Below, in pieces: positions 11,261 to 28,235 of a stretch of 64,000 nucleotides of DNA. Within the stretch, counting starts at the first letter, position 1. Each line of letters begins with the position of its first letter. Source of the stretch: Epiperipatus broadwayi (lineage: Eukaryota; Onychophora; Udeonychophora; Euonychophora; Peripatidae); NCBI GenBank assembly GCA_028023455.1, contig JAQFVV010012495.1:3195711-3259710 (forward strand), given 5' to 3'. A program made the position numbers and the translations under genes. Below the pieces are notes generated by a model that had not been told where the DNA came from, made no database searches, and saw only the letters and a program-made list of their open reading frames with translations.

Positions 11261-11875
11261 ATAGTAAATGTTTCAATCATATACTGTAAACAATTCATAG
11301 TTATTTTTGTGATAACAATATAATAAAATGAAGTCCAAATATTATTGTGACTATCAATAATTGATCTATCTTATTTCCATTAAAAATATAGTCACATAAC
11401 AAATAAAATATAGTTAATATTTTTAAAAGTTTATTCAGAGCTTTGGTTATCATTTTAAAAAATAATACTTGGAATGGCTAAAAATATGAAAAGTTTAGCC
11501 ATTATATTATTTTTTATTTCTATATGATAAAATGGGATGATAAACTATTTTGTGTTGGTGGAAAAGGGTGTTATATACTGTTTATCAGCATGTGTCAAGA
11601 AAGATATAACCCCCCCCCTCATTCCTTTTTTAAATAAAATATTTAAAAAATGTACACCCAAAATTACATTCTAATTGATGATTTTTTTTTTCATCTCATA
11701 GCTAATGTAAATTGGAAGATTCCTGCAGTTGTTTGTGCAACTGCAGCACTGTTTGCACATGATATTTTTTTTCTTTATTATGGAATGTATTATAAATTTT
11801 TATTAGTAGCTTCTTCCTAATCATATGACCAATCAAAATTATGGATCATGCTGATACATTCTTTCAGTATTCTGT
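11261..11875. other. Non-coding AT-rich stretch
   Basis: Only short frames. A 9-base C run lies near 11611-11619. Confidence 0.5.
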
Positions 11876-12130
11876 GCAGTTTGGCATAATTGGTAAAGCA
11901 TCTGACTTAGGGATTGCAAGGTCCCAAGATCAATTCTTATGGTTGTGGATCTCATGTTCAAACTTCTTATGAACTTCTGAGCAATAATGCCATATGCCTT
12001 ACTTTTCATGGTTTGGCATAATTGGTAGAGCATCTGATTTGGGATTGAGGTGTTTCAGGATTGATTCTGGAACTCACAGTTCTGATGCTCAAACTTCTTT
12101 TGAACTCCTGAGCAAAAAACCATATGCATT
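11876..12130 (+). repeat. Tandem pair of tRNA-like SINE units
   Basis: Two imperfect copies of a unit of about 130 bp (about 11878-12008 and 12009-12130). Each begins with TTTGGCATAATTGGTA-AGCATCTGA, a good match to the pol III A box (TRGYNNARNNGG). A B-box-like segment follows about 35 bp later (AGATCAATTC / GGATTGATTC, compare GGTTCGANTCC). Each unit then has a non-tRNA body ending GAACTTCTGAGCAATA or similar. The layout is that of a tRNA-derived SINE duplicated head-to-tail. No A-tail or target duplication is clear. Confidence 0.5.
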
Positions 12131-12390
12131 TTTTTTTAAATTCTTTCAGTGATATGATGTTTACAATCTCTTGAACTTCTGTTAAAAGTAATCTCAGTCA
12201 TCATGTGATCATTACAAGTGAATCCTAATTTAAGTTAACTTTATTCTTAGTTTAAAAAATTTAAATCTAATTCTGTTTTCCAAATGCAAGAGCAATTCCA
12301 AATTATTCTTAAAACTAAGAAATGAATTGTAATTAGTTCTTATGGGAGACTGAATTTTGGTTTATTGGTAATTACATTTAGTAAAGCATC

Positions 12391-12882
<492 letters not shown>

Positions 12883-13107
12883 GAGACCGCAGCAAATCTC
12901 TGCTGAGGTAAGAAGCAATCCTTAAGTTCTCCGATGTAAGTATTTATTTTTTACTTTTGTTCCAACTTGTTATTCGCAAAACAAACATAATACAGGAAAA
13001 ATCGAATTATATAATAGATTAATAGTGTTTTTTGAAAAATATCGGTGTGTTTTAATATCTTTTTTTAAAAAAAAATAAAAAAATACTGACTTGAGTCAGA
13101 ATAAATC

Positions 13108-14715
13108 ATGGCTACTGCCCAATCAAGCGTGAGCGAATTAAGCACCAATACGAAATTAACAACATCGTTAGTTTCAACATCGCCTATTTCGTATGCAAAA
13201 GTACTTAAAAGTAATAGCAATACTACAGCACCAACTCAAATACCGCGCTTCCGTAGAACAAACACAAATGATATAAAAAATCTTGATCTAAACACTAGAG
13301 AGGAAAATCAACCCCCAGCCGCAATCTGGACAAAAGAAACGCTTGAAAATGTGACGGACCGTTTCAGTAATACGGTGCCTCGTACGTTATTTGAAACATT
13401 TCGCAGGTTTTTTTCACCAACTTCGTTAGTACTCGCAGTAACCGATAATCAATGCTCATTATATCGTTTCCCAAAAGCTTTATTATATGAAGCAATCACG
13501 CAAAATGCACTATGGGAAACAATCTCTTGTATCGCGGATCACCCAAATTCTCGATATATAACCATTGATTTTTATACTCAGCAGCAAAAAGAACGTTTTC
13601 AATCCACTATTTTAGCACTTGATAATTACGCACTCGTAATTATAGATGAAAACCGGAAAAATATAATTACTGGAGTGCTTAAAAATACTTATCTTAAATA
13701 CAACGTACAAGATTTTCAAAAAATGATAAACCCGTTTGGAAAAGTAATTGCCCTACAGCCTATATATTTAAAAGACACACCTATACCGATATGTAGTAAT
13801 CGTTTTGAATTTAAAATAAAACTACATAAAAACGTAGACGCCTCAACGATTCCAACACAGATTACAGATCAAGAAGCGACACTCTCTCTTCACATAAGAG
13901 GTCTAAAGCCACTTTGTTTTGGCTGTGGACAGAGAGGACACCTAGCAACTCAGTGCGATAACACAAAAAGCAATCACTGTGAACAAACTAAAATCCTCTC
14001 CCCAGAACAACCCAGTGATGAAAATAAAATTTATAATAACACTACATCCATTGGCAACCAAATAATAGAAACCGGAAAAAAACAGGATCAAACACCCACA
14101 AACAAAAATAATAATGGATCAGAATTGCCTATCCCAAAGACCAACCAAAAAAATAATAACACAAAAACTAACACAGAAATCCAAGATTCAAACGAAAATA
14201 ATTCTCAAGAAACCACAACACAAAATACAGCAATTACATCACAGGATCAGCATCTCAATAAAACAAAATGTGTACCAAGTAAAAATCAACAAACAGAAAG
14301 TAAACACACACAGTTATATAATGAAAATATAAATCCAGATAATATAAAGATACCAATAATAAAAAAAACTACAATTATAAACAAAACTGCATCAAACATA
14401 ATGGATGCAATAGAAGCTCCTCTTCCACCTATTCAAGAAAATACACCAGAGGGAAAAAGAAAACCAGGTCGACCACCAAAGAACCATGAATCCAAAAAGG
14501 TAAAAAAAACAGACCAAAAGCACAACTCATCAGACATATACAATTTAGAAAATGATGAAATAGAAATGGATGTAAGCCAACAACAAATGGACACCTGTTC
14601 GGTTTCATCGCAAATTGCCTGTATAGAGTCTGAAGCAATATTAAATGAAAGAAAAACTGATAATAAACCCAACAATGTCTTAAATATGTATCAGCATCCA
14701 TCTACTGCAATATAA
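13108..14715 (+). CDS. LINE ORF1: gag-like protein with CCHC zinc knuckle and AT-hook-like motif
   Basis: Intact 535-residue frame starting at the first ATG after the 5' UTR. The same ATG context is conserved in copy B. The N-terminal 100 residues are Ser/Thr/Asn-rich. Residues about 100-265 form a folded, gag-like region; the stretch around 190-255 resembles the RNA-binding fold found in many LINE ORF1 proteins. A single CX2CX4HX4C zinc knuckle lies at residues 270-283 (CFGCGQRGHLATQC). A long Asn/Gln/Lys-rich low-complexity region follows. Residues 449-458 (GKRKPGRPPK) match the GRP core of an AT-hook flanked by basic residues. A short acidic and Gln-rich end follows. ORF1 proteins coat the element RNA and assist integration. 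The AT-hook role is inference. Confidence 0.9.
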   Translation: MATAQSSVSELSTNTKLTTSLVSTSPISYAKVLKSNSNTTAPTQIPRFRRTNTNDIKNLDLNTREENQPPAAIWTKETLENVTDRFSNTVPRTLFETFRRFFSPTSLVLAVTDNQCSLYRFPKALLYEAITQNALWETISCIADHPNSRYITIDFYTQQQKERFQSTILALDNYALVIIDENRKNIITGVLKNTYLKYNVQDFQKMINPFGKVIALQPIYLKDTPIPICSNRFEFKIKLHKNVDASTIPTQITDQEATLSLHIRGLKPLCFGCGQRGHLATQCDNTKSNHCEQTKILSPEQPSDENKIYNNTTSIGNQIIETGKKQDQTPTNKNNNGSELPIPKTNQKNNNTKTNTEIQDSNENNSQETTTQNTAITSQDQHLNKTKCVPSKNQQTESKHTQLYNENINPDNIKIPIIKKTTIINKTASNIMDAIEAPLPPIQENTPEGKRKPGRPPKNHESKKVKKTDQKHNSSDIYNLENDEIEMDVSQQQMDTCSVSSQIACIESEAILNERKTDNKPNNVLNMYQHPSTAI

Positions 14716-14777
14716 ACAAACATTTAGTATTAAAAATAAAATAAAAATCAATACCCTGTTAAAAAATTATTTAAAAC

Positions 14778-17700
14778 ATGAAGATAAAAATTGGATCGCT
14801 CAACATTAGAGGCTTAAATGCCACCAAAAAACTTTTTGATCTCAAAAAATGGTTACATACAACACAACCACACATACTGGGGCTTTTGGAAACAAAAATA
14901 TACAGCAGCTCTCAAATTGATCCATCAAAATATTTAGTCAACCAAGGTTTTTGTGCCTGCTCAAGGCAATCATCATCACCATCAGGTGGCACAGGCATAA
15001 TTATTTCACACAACTGCCCTTTCGATTCTTTTAAAATTATATATATTGACTCTAATCTTATCATATTAACACTCCATCATAAAAATATCACACTTAACCT
15101 AGTATTTGTATATATACCACCAGGCCCTGTCATCATCTCCAGAATAATAGCAACAATAAATTCAATGCTTACAGCAACACCAAATCCCATAATACTCCTG
15201 GGAGATTTCAACATGACCTACCAAACTTTTGTCACCAAATGGATCCATCAAATAACAATCCCACTTATGAGTGCTGAGGGTTTTCTCCCAACAAACTCAA
15301 TATCTTTTAATAACAATAGATATAAGTCACTTATTGATTTGTGTTTCTACTCACCAATGTTACATCATTATTTTAATCTTGAACTCTGTCCATCTATAAT
15401 CTCAGATCATGCTGCTCAGTTCATCACCCTCGACCTAACAAAAATACAAAATACAACAATAGCCCTCCAAAAGACTATGCGAATACTTCTTCCAGCACAA
15501 ACAACTGAATTCTTATATTCAGAAACATATATAATGCTCCAAAAACTTCAAAACATGTCACTCGATCCAGTACAAAAGTATATAGCATTCACCAATATAC
15601 TTTCTTTCAACATCAATCATATTACCTGCAACTCAACACCCCCCACCAGATTATTAGCATTGGCAGATGAACTACATAAAAGAATAACCATTTCCAGACC
15701 AACTACAGATAATCAAACACAAATTAAAAAACTTACAGAAATGTACAACAATACATGCAATACACTAAAGCAATATGTAGCAATAAAAAAGAAAAAAATA
15801 TGCCTTACACAACAACATACTTGGACCAGAGCATACATACGGTGGGCATTGGGATACCCATCCACAGTCAGAGTGCCTATGGCACTTGAAATAGATGGCT
15901 CTATAACAGCTGGACATAACATGATAAACCCAATATATCAACACTTTAAAAAAATACTGCAAAAACAGAGAGTGTACATACCAAATGAAGACATATTTGG
16001 AGACCCTGAAACAGATACACCAATAACAACAACTGACATTGTATTTCAACTTGCAACAATAACAAACACATGTCACCCAGGACCACAAGGAATTCCCAAA
16101 TTTGTGTTCAAACATCTTAGTCACTTCACAGCAAAATACCTGTGCAATCTAGCCAATTACATATCCCAAAAAATTTACAACATACAAAGTCTATACCCAA
16201 TTGCAATGGTTCCATTTAACAAAAAACAAACAGCAATATCATCTTTATCTAATCTACGACCAATTTCAATGGGACCTTTAGGAATAAAAATTCTTGAAAG
16301 AGTGATAAAGGAAAAAATAGAACAACACATACTCCCTGTGTTATCATCAGCACAATATGCCAAAAAAGGATCATCCATTGGCCAGGGTGCCTTAATGTAC
16401 AAAACAATTATCGAAGTAGTAAAAAAAAAGAAAGAAATATGCACCAATTATAGTTCAACTAGACATTGAGGCAGCTTTTGACTCAGTGCCTATAGCCAAA
16501 TTATTAGACGTGCTGAAAAAAACAACAACACCTCCATCCCTACTATATATAATAGCAAATCTGCTACTCAGCCGTGAAATTCACATCACATTGAATGGAA
16601 AAAAATCACCAGCCTTCAGACCGAGTCAATCCATCCCACAAGGATCCCCCCTAAGTGCCTTGCTCTTTACAATATATATAAATCCTCTATTAATAGAGAT
16701 ACAGAAAAAAATAAAAGGCATTCAAATTCCAAACACTGCTTTAAATATATCATGCATAGCCTATATGGACGATGTAACCGTTTTCCTCCCCTCTAAAAAG
16801 AACCTCCCCATATTACAAGAGATAATCAAGAATTATACCTCAAATTTTAATTTAAAAATTAACACAAATAAAACTGCAGCATGGTCAATATACACAGGCA
16901 AGCACTGTACAGAGATGTTTAATGGTAAACCATCTGCTTTCCTTGGTTTCCCATTCTACCTTGGAACCAATGGAATGAGGCAAAAAATTCAAAATAAACT
17001 AAACATAGATGCTGAAAAAATCACAGCCTCACTTGAAAAGTCATACCTGTCAATATATGCAAAGGTAGCACTATTTAATCAACTTATAACTACAAAAATT
17101 ACATACTATACACCTATAATCAAATTTGCAAAAACATTCATATCTAAAATCTCGTCAATCTGTAACAAACTAATATGGAAGAGAAAGACAGTGGCAATCT
17201 CTTTAAAAAATCTGAGCAGACCACCACAGCAATGGACTTGGACTCCATACAATCAATGTTTTTTACACACAGAAATCAGTAAATCTAATAACAGCAACCA
17301 TAAAAAGATTTCCAGACCTGGAGTGTGTAATCAGTATAATACTCACAGACAGACCACCCCCTTCATATGGATATCTATCCACACTGATTGAAGAACTCAA
17401 GCCAATATACAACAAAATATCACTCAATAATGACAACAAGTATACATACTGGGACATTTACAATATACTACATCCAAACCAGACACCCAATCTACATCCA
17501 TCAGTTCTTGGAATAGACAACAGGCAACTACTGCAACAATTCAGAAAATGGTCATTAGAACCAAAATTATTCGATTTTCTGCTTAAGCTTAATCTCAATG
17601 CTCGACCCACAACCCATTTCCTTAGATTTCGTAGATTCTATACCAATATAGACCCCATGTGCGGGCTATGTCATAGAGAAGAAGAGACACAAGATCATTT

Positions 17701-18013
17701 TCTTCATTCCTGCAGTGCCCTAGAAACAATACGTCGCACAATGTTTACCACATACAGAAAGGCTATCATTTCAATTGATGAAATAATAAATACATTTAAA
17801 AAAGGCAACAACCCTGCTATTCGTGCAGCAACATACAGCCTTTATGCCTACTGGTGCACCAGATGCACTTTTGCACTTGCCAATAACCCTCGACGCCACC
17901 CAGCAACATATTCAATAAAACTAGAACTGTTAAGAAAAAGAGACAGCATCCTAGCTCAACCAGATATATTTGCAGCCACATGGTCACACTTGAAACAGAG
18001 ATCCAGTCTATGA
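14778..18013 (+). pseudogene. LINE ORF2 (endonuclease, RT, zinc tail), frameshifted
   Basis: ORF2 starts 62 bp after ORF1. The N-terminal exonuclease-endonuclease-phosphatase domain shows SLNIRGLN, LLETK, LLGDFNM (about residue 143) and SDHA (about 215), the metal- and DNA-binding residues of APE-type endonucleases. RT landmarks are QYAKKGSS, QLDIEAAFDSV, SIPQGSPLS and the catalytic AYMDDVT at 16759-16776. The C-terminal CX2CX6HX4C motif (CGLCHREEETQDHFLHSC) lies near 17660-17712. The frame is broken at a 9-A run (16421-16429) and by a 2-bp deletion near 17229 relative to copy B; the last part is open to 18013. The YMDD box is shared with E1; the nested copy E2 has YVDD. Confidence 0.9.
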
Positions 18014-18238
18014 AATATAAAGACCAATAAGATAGATGATGACATTTTCAACATCAGCATTTTTTCCAACTTTAAAAAAAAAAAAAAATGCAAGCATAAA
18101 CTGAACTAAATAGAAGACCAAATTTAAAAACAAGAAGAAAAAAAGTATGCAGAAAAGATAAAGACTTATGTATTGAAAGTTGTAATTTGTTTTTCATTTG
18201 TAAAAAATCAATATATGACTCTGTAACTTTTTAGACTC

Positions 18239-18259
18239 AATAAAGTTTTGCTTTGAAAC

Positions 18260-18260
<1 letters not shown>
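18239..18260 (+). promoter_or_regulatory. Polyadenylation signal and 3' terminus of copy A
   Basis: AATAAA at 18239-18244, then GTTTTGCTTTGAAACA, then TAA repeats. Copy B ends at the same place (AATAAA 25294-25299, end 25316), so this is the defined 3' end of the family. Confidence 0.8.
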
Positions 18261-19955
<1,695 letters not shown>

Positions 19956-20170
19956 GCAAATCTCTGCTGAGGTAAGAAGCAATCCTTAAGTTCTCCGATG
20001 TAAGTATTTATTTTTTACTTTTGTTCCAACTTGTTATTCGCAAAACAATCATAATACAGGAAAAATCGAATTATATAATAGATTAATAGTGTTTTTTGAA
20101 AAATATCGGTGTGTTTTAATATATTTTTTTTAAAAAAATAAAAAAATACTGACTTGAGTCAGAATAAATC

Positions 20171-21777
20171 ATGGCTACTGCCCAATCAAGCGTGAGCGAA
20201 TTAAGCACCAATACGAAATTAACAACATCGTTAGTTTCAACATCGCCTATTTCGTATGCAAAAGTACTTAAAAGTAATAGCAATACTACAGCACCAACTC
20301 AAATACCGCGCTTCCGTAGAACAAACACAAATGATATAAAAAATCTTGATCTAAACACTCGAGAGGAAAATCAACCCCCAGCCGCAATCTGGACAAAAGA
20401 AACGCTTGAAAATGTGACGGACCGTTTCAGTAATATGGTGCCTCGTACGTTATTTGAAACATTTCGCAGGTTTTTTTCACCAACTTCGTTAGTACTCGCA
20501 GTAACCGATAATCAATGCTCATTATATCGTTTCCCAAAAGCTTTATTATATGAAGCAATCACGCAAAATGCACTATGGGAAACAATCTCTTGTATCGCGG
20601 ATCACCCAAATTCTCGACATATAACCATTGATTTTTATACTCAGCAGCAAAAAGAACGTTTTCAATCCACTATTTTAGCACTTGATAATTACGCACTCGT
20701 AATTATAGATGAAAACCGGAAAAATATAATTACTGGAGTGCTTAAAAATACTTATCTTAAATACAACGTACAAGATTTTCAAAAAATGATAAACCCGTTT
20801 GGAAAAGTAATTGCCCTACAGCCTATATATTTAAAAGACACACCTATACCGATATGTAGTAATCGTTTTGAATTTAAAATAAAACTACATAAAAACGTAG
20901 ACGCCTCAACGATTCCAACACAGATTACAGATCAAGAAGCGACACTCTTCACATAAGAGGTCTAAAGCCACTTTGTTTTGGCTGTGGACAGAGAGGACAC
21001 CTAGCAACTCAGTGCGATAACACAAAAAGCAATCACTGTGAACAAACTAAAATCCTCTCCCCAGAACAACCCAGTGATGATGAAAATAAAATTTATAATA
21101 ACACTACATCCATTGGCAACCAAATAATAGAAACCGGAAAAAAACAGGATCAAACACCCACAAACAAAAATAATAATGGATCAGAATTGCCTATCCCAAA
21201 GACCAACCAAAAAAATAATAACACAAAAACTAACACAGAAATCCAAGATTCAAACGAAAATAATTCTCAAGAAACCACAACACAAAATACAGCAATTACA
21301 TCACAGGATCAGCATCTCAATAAAACAAAATGTGTACCAAGTAAAAATCAACAAACAGAAAGTAAACACACACAGTTATATAATGAAAATATAAATCCAG
21401 ATAATATAAAGATACCAAAGATAAAAAAAACTACAATTATAAACAAAACTGCATCAAACATAATGGATGCAATAGAAGCTCCTCTTCCACCTATTCAAGA
21501 AAATACACCAGAGGGAAAAAGAAAACCAGGTCGACCACCAAAGAACCATGAATCCAAAAAGGTAACAAAAACAGACCAAAAGCACAACTCATCAGACATA
21601 TACAATTTAGAAAATGATGAAATAGAAATGGATGTAAGCCAACAACAAATGGACACCTGTTCGGTTTCATCGCAAATTGCCTGTATAGAGTCTGAAGCAA
21701 TATTAAATGAAAGAAAAACTGATAATAAACCCAACAATGTCTTAAATATGTATCAGCATCCATCTACTGCAATATAA
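20171..21777 (+). pseudogene. LINE ORF1 of copy B, frameshifted
   Basis: Same protein as copy A through about residue 258. A 4-bp loss in a CTCT run near 20945 then ends the frame at 20956, just before the zinc knuckle. The downstream part, including the AT-hook-like motif at 21514-21543, stays open to 21777 in another frame. An extra GAT codon near 21078 is the other length change. As it stands, copy B cannot make a full ORF1 protein. Confidence 0.9.
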
Positions 21778-21839
21778 ACAAACATTTAGTATTAAAAATA
21801 AAATAAAAATCAATACCCTGTTAAAAAATTATTTAAAAC

Positions 21840-24800
21840 ATGAAGATAAAAATTGGATCGCTCAACATTAGAGGCTTAAATGCCACCAAAAAACTTTTTG
21901 ATCTCAAAAAATGGTTACATACAACACAACCACACATACTGGGGCTTTTGGAAACAAAAATATACAGCAGCTCTCAAATTGATCCATCAAAATATTTAGT
22001 CAGCCAAGGTTTTTGTGCCTGCTCAAGGCAATCATCATCACCATCAGGTGGCACAGGCATAATTATTTCACACAACTGCCCTTTCGATTCTTTTAAAATT
22101 ATATATATTGACTCTAATCTTATCATATTAACACTCCATCATAAAAATATCACACTTAACCTAGTATTTGTATATATACCACCAGGCCCTGTCATCATCT
22201 TCAGAATAATAGCAACAATAAATTCAATGCTAACAGCAACACCAAATCCCATAATACTCCTGGGAGATTTCAACATGACCTACCAAACTTTTGTCACCAA
22301 ATGGATCCATCAAATAACAATCCCACTTATGAGTGCTGAGGGTTTTCTCCCAACAAACTCAATATCTTTTAATAACAATAGATATAAGTCACTTATTGAT
22401 TTGTGTTTCTACTCACCAATGTTACATCATTATTTTAATCTTGAACTCTGTCCATCTATAATCTCAGATCATGCTGCTCAGTTCATCACCCTCGACCTAA
22501 CAAAAATACAAAATACAACAATAGCCCTCCAAAAGACTATGCGAATACTTCTTCCAGCACAAACAACTGAATTCTTATATTCAGAAACATATATAATGCT
22601 CCAAAAACTTCAAAACATGTCACTCGATCCAGTACAAAAGTATATAGCATTCACCAATATACTTTCTTTCAACATCAATCATATTACCTGCAACTCAACA
22701 CCCCCCACCAGATTATTAGCATTGGCAGATGAACTACATAAAAGAATAACCATTTCCAGACCAACTACAGATAATCAAACACAAATTAAAAAAACTTACA
22801 GAAATGTACAACAATACATGCAATACACTAAAGCAATATGTAGCAATAAAAAAGAAAAAAATATGCCTTACACAACAACATACTTGGACCAGAGCATACA
22901 TACGGTGGGCATTGGGATACCCATCCACAGTCAGAGTGCCTATGGCACTTGAAATAGATGGCTCTATAACAGCTGGACATAACATGATAAACCCAATATA
23001 TCAACACTTTAAAAAAATACTGCAAAAACAGAGAGTGTACATACCAAATGAAGACATATTTGGAGACCCTGAAACAGATACACCAATAACAACAACTGAC
23101 ATTGTATTTCAACTTGCAACAATAACAAACACATGTCACCCAGGACCACAAGGAATTCCCAAATTTGTGTTCAAACATCTTAGTCACTTCACAGCAAAAT
23201 ACCTGTGCAATCTAGCCAATTACATATCCCAAAAAATTTACAACATACAAAGTCTATACCCAATTGCAATGGTTCCATTTAACAAAAAACCAACAGCAAT
23301 ATCATCTTTATCTAATCTACGACCAATTTCAATGGGACCTTTAGGAATAAAAATTCTTGAAAGAGTGATAAAGGAAAAAATAGAACAACACATACTCCCT
23401 GTGTTATCATCAGCACAATATGCCAAAAAAGGATCATCCATTGGCCAGGGTGCCTTAATGTACAAAACAATTATCGAAGTAGTAAAAAAAAAAGAAAGAA
23501 ATATGCACCAATTATAGTTCAACTAGACATTGAGGCAGCTTTTGACTCAGTGCCTATAGCCAAATTATTAGACGTGCTGAAAAAAACAACAACACCTCCA
23601 TCCCTACTATATATAATAGCAAATCTGCTACTCAGCCGTGAAATTCACATCACATTGAATGGAAAAAAATCACCAGCCTTCAGACCGAGTCAATCCATCC
23701 CACAAGGATCCCCCCTAAGTGCCTTGCTCTTTACAATATATATAAATCCTCTATTAATAGAGATACAGAAAAAAATAAAAGGCATTCAAATTCCAAACAC
23801 TGCTTTAAATATATCATGCATAGCCTATATGGACGATGTAACCGTTTTCCTCCCCTCTAAAAAGAACCTCCCCATATTACAAGAGATAATCAAGAATTAT
23901 ACCTCAAATTTTAATTTAAAAATTAACACAAATAAAACTGCAGCATGGTCAATATACACAGGCAAGCACTGTACAGAGATGTTTAATGGTAAACCATCTG
24001 CTTTCCTTGGTTTCCCATTCTACTTTGGAACCAATGGAATGAGGCAAAAAATTCAAAATAAATTAAAAATAGATGCTGAAAAAATCACAGCCTCACTTGA
24101 AAAGTCATACCTGTCAATATATGCAAAGGTAGCACTATTTAATCAACTTATAACTACAAAAATTACATACTATACACCTATAATCAAATTTGCAAAAACA
24201 TTCATATCTAAAATCTCGTCAATCTGTAACAAACTAATATGGAAGAGAAAGACAGTGGCAATCTCTTTAAAAAATCTGAGCAGACCACCACATAGCAATG
24301 GACTTGGACTCCATACAATCAATGTTTTTTACACACAGAAATCAGTAAATCTAATAACAGCAACCATAAAAAGATTTCCAGACCTGGAGTGTGTAATCAG
24401 TATAATACCCACAGACAGACCACCCCTTTCATATGGATATCTATCCACACTGATTGAAGAACTCAAGCCAATATACAACAAAATATCACTCAATAATGAC
24501 AACAAGTATACATACTGGGACATTTACAATATACTACATCCAAACCAGACACCCAATCTACATCCATCAGTTCTTGGAATAGACAACAGGCAACTACTGC
24601 AACAATTCAGAAAATGGTCATTAGAACCAAAATTATTTGATTTTCTGCTTAAGCTTAATCTCAATGCTCTACCCACAACCCATTTCCTTAGATTTCGTAG
24701 ATTCTATACCAATATAGACCCCATGTGCGGGCTATGTCATAGAGAAGAAGAGACACAAGATCATTTTCTTCATTCCTGCAGTGCCCTAGAAACAATACGT

Positions 24801-25080
24801 CGCACAATGTTTACCACATACAGAAAGGCTATCATTTCAATTGATGAAATAATAAATACATTTAAAAAAAGGCAACAACCCTGCTATTCATGCAGCAACA
24901 TACAGCCTTTATGCCTACTGGTGCACCAGATGCACTTTTGCACTTGCCAATAACCCTCGACGCCACCCAGCAACATATTCAATAAAACTAGAACTGTTAA
25001 GAAAAAGAGACAGCATCCTAGCTCAACCAGATATATTTGCAGCCACATGGTCACACTTGAAACAGAGATCCAGTCTATGA
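21840..25080 (+). pseudogene. LINE ORF2 of copy B, frameshifted at A-runs
   Basis: Same domain order as copy A: APE endonuclease, RT with YMDD at 23826-23837, and the C-terminal zinc motif near 24724-24780. The frame is broken by one extra A near 22788-22794 (7 instead of 6), at a 10-A run near 23483-23492 (9 in copy A), and by one extra A near 24864-24870. The segment 23550-24953, with palm motifs B and C, thumb and zinc tail, is open. The 17229 break of copy A is absent here. Confidence 0.9.
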
Positions 25081-25315
25081 AATATAAAGACCAATAAGAT
25101 AGATGATGACATTTTCATCGCATTTTTTCCAACTTAAAAAAGATGCAAGCATAAACTGAACTAAATAGAAGACCAAATTTAAAAACAAGAAGAAAAAAAG
25201 TATGCAGAAAAGATAAAGACTTATGTATTGAAAGTTGTAATTTGTTTTTCATTTGTAAAAAATCAATATATGACTCTGTAACTTTTTAGACTCAATAAAG
25301 TTTTGCTTTGAAAAC

Positions 25316-26970
<1,655 letters not shown>

Positions 26971-28235
26971 GCAACAGCAGCGAAATGTTGCTCAAGAGGC
27001 CATGGCATTTAGCACTGGAGATGATAGAGTGGTTTATTTAGCTCTTCAGTCCATTATTCTATCACTGCACAAAATCATACAAGAAAATAAAGTTGATTAA
27101 AATTTATAATACAGAACCAGATATGGTTAAATACTACTGCTTGATCGTCCTATTTTTTTGGTTTTTTTTGGGCCAATTTTCATTAAGTCGGAGAACTTAA
27201 CATAGGCAAATTTAAATTCAGTTGCACGAACGCACGCGCGCACGGACACATACACATAAAGCTAATCAGATCCGGTTTATGGTTTATTTATTTGTCAACC
27301 TTTTCCCCCCAAGTTTTAATAATATGCTTTCATTGTTTTATTTTGTCACTTAAAATTTCCAGAAATATATTATAGTTTAGCCTTTACAGAATTTATATCT
27401 ACGTATTTTTAAACAGCCCTGTACTTTTTTAATAAATTGCCAGCACAGCGAAGAATGTGAAGACCATGTTTTTATTGATCTATAATGTCAATTATGTTTT
27501 TACCCACGCATTAGTGAATTTCTATCAATGCGCTCTAAAATATTTGGTTGTTTTTAAAGCTGCTTTTACAATAATCAAAGTAAAAATATTTTATAATTTT
27601 GTAGAAAATTTTTTTTTAAAAAAAAATAATAATAATAAAGCGGCGTGGTAACACTTCATAATTAGATTCTAAATCACTGAGTTTTATAATATAAGTCAAT
27701 GTCGTGCGGAGTACTATAAATAAAACTTCTCATTTGACCTTAATATATCTTAAAAACACATAATCTTAAGAGACTTGCTAATACCTTCAGCTGATAATAA
27801 ATCGAGCTTATCAAAATGAAATACTTTTATGATTCTTATAGATTTTTTATTGTTAACAGCTCACAGGGGGTATCGAATGTAAATTGAAAAAGAAGTATTT
27901 CTTAAGAAGACATTTTATTAAAGGTTTGTTATGTTTTCTTAAGAAATAAGACTAAATATTGTAAAATATTTTTTTGAACAAAACATAATATTTATCTTCT
28001 TACGGTAATATGTGTGTTGCATTTATCCCATTAATAATTACTGTTTTTAATATTAGTTTATAATTAATTATTAAGATTAATGAATATTTCATTTATATTA
28101 TTTAATATGTAGTTATTTGTATTATAAAATATTATCGAAGATGGATACTTATCTCTTATATCAGTTATTAAATAAATAATAGTTAATGATTCAAATAGAT
28201 CAATACTAGTATATTGTAAATACTGAACTTCAAGA
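26971..28235. other. Sequence right of the TAA/LINE block, no gene seen
   Basis: The first 140 bp are less AT-rich and end with AATAAAG (27088-27094). This could be a transcript end or a SINE scrap, but no frame is recognisable. A short GCAC/GCGC-rich patch occurs near 27224-27246. The remainder is AT-rich with nothing to annotate. Confidence 0.45.

Noticed and set aside
14429-14701. Minus-strand frames opposite ORF1 and ORF2 of the LINE copies
   Set aside because: They are antisense shadows of conserved LINE coding sequence, repeated identically in copy B.
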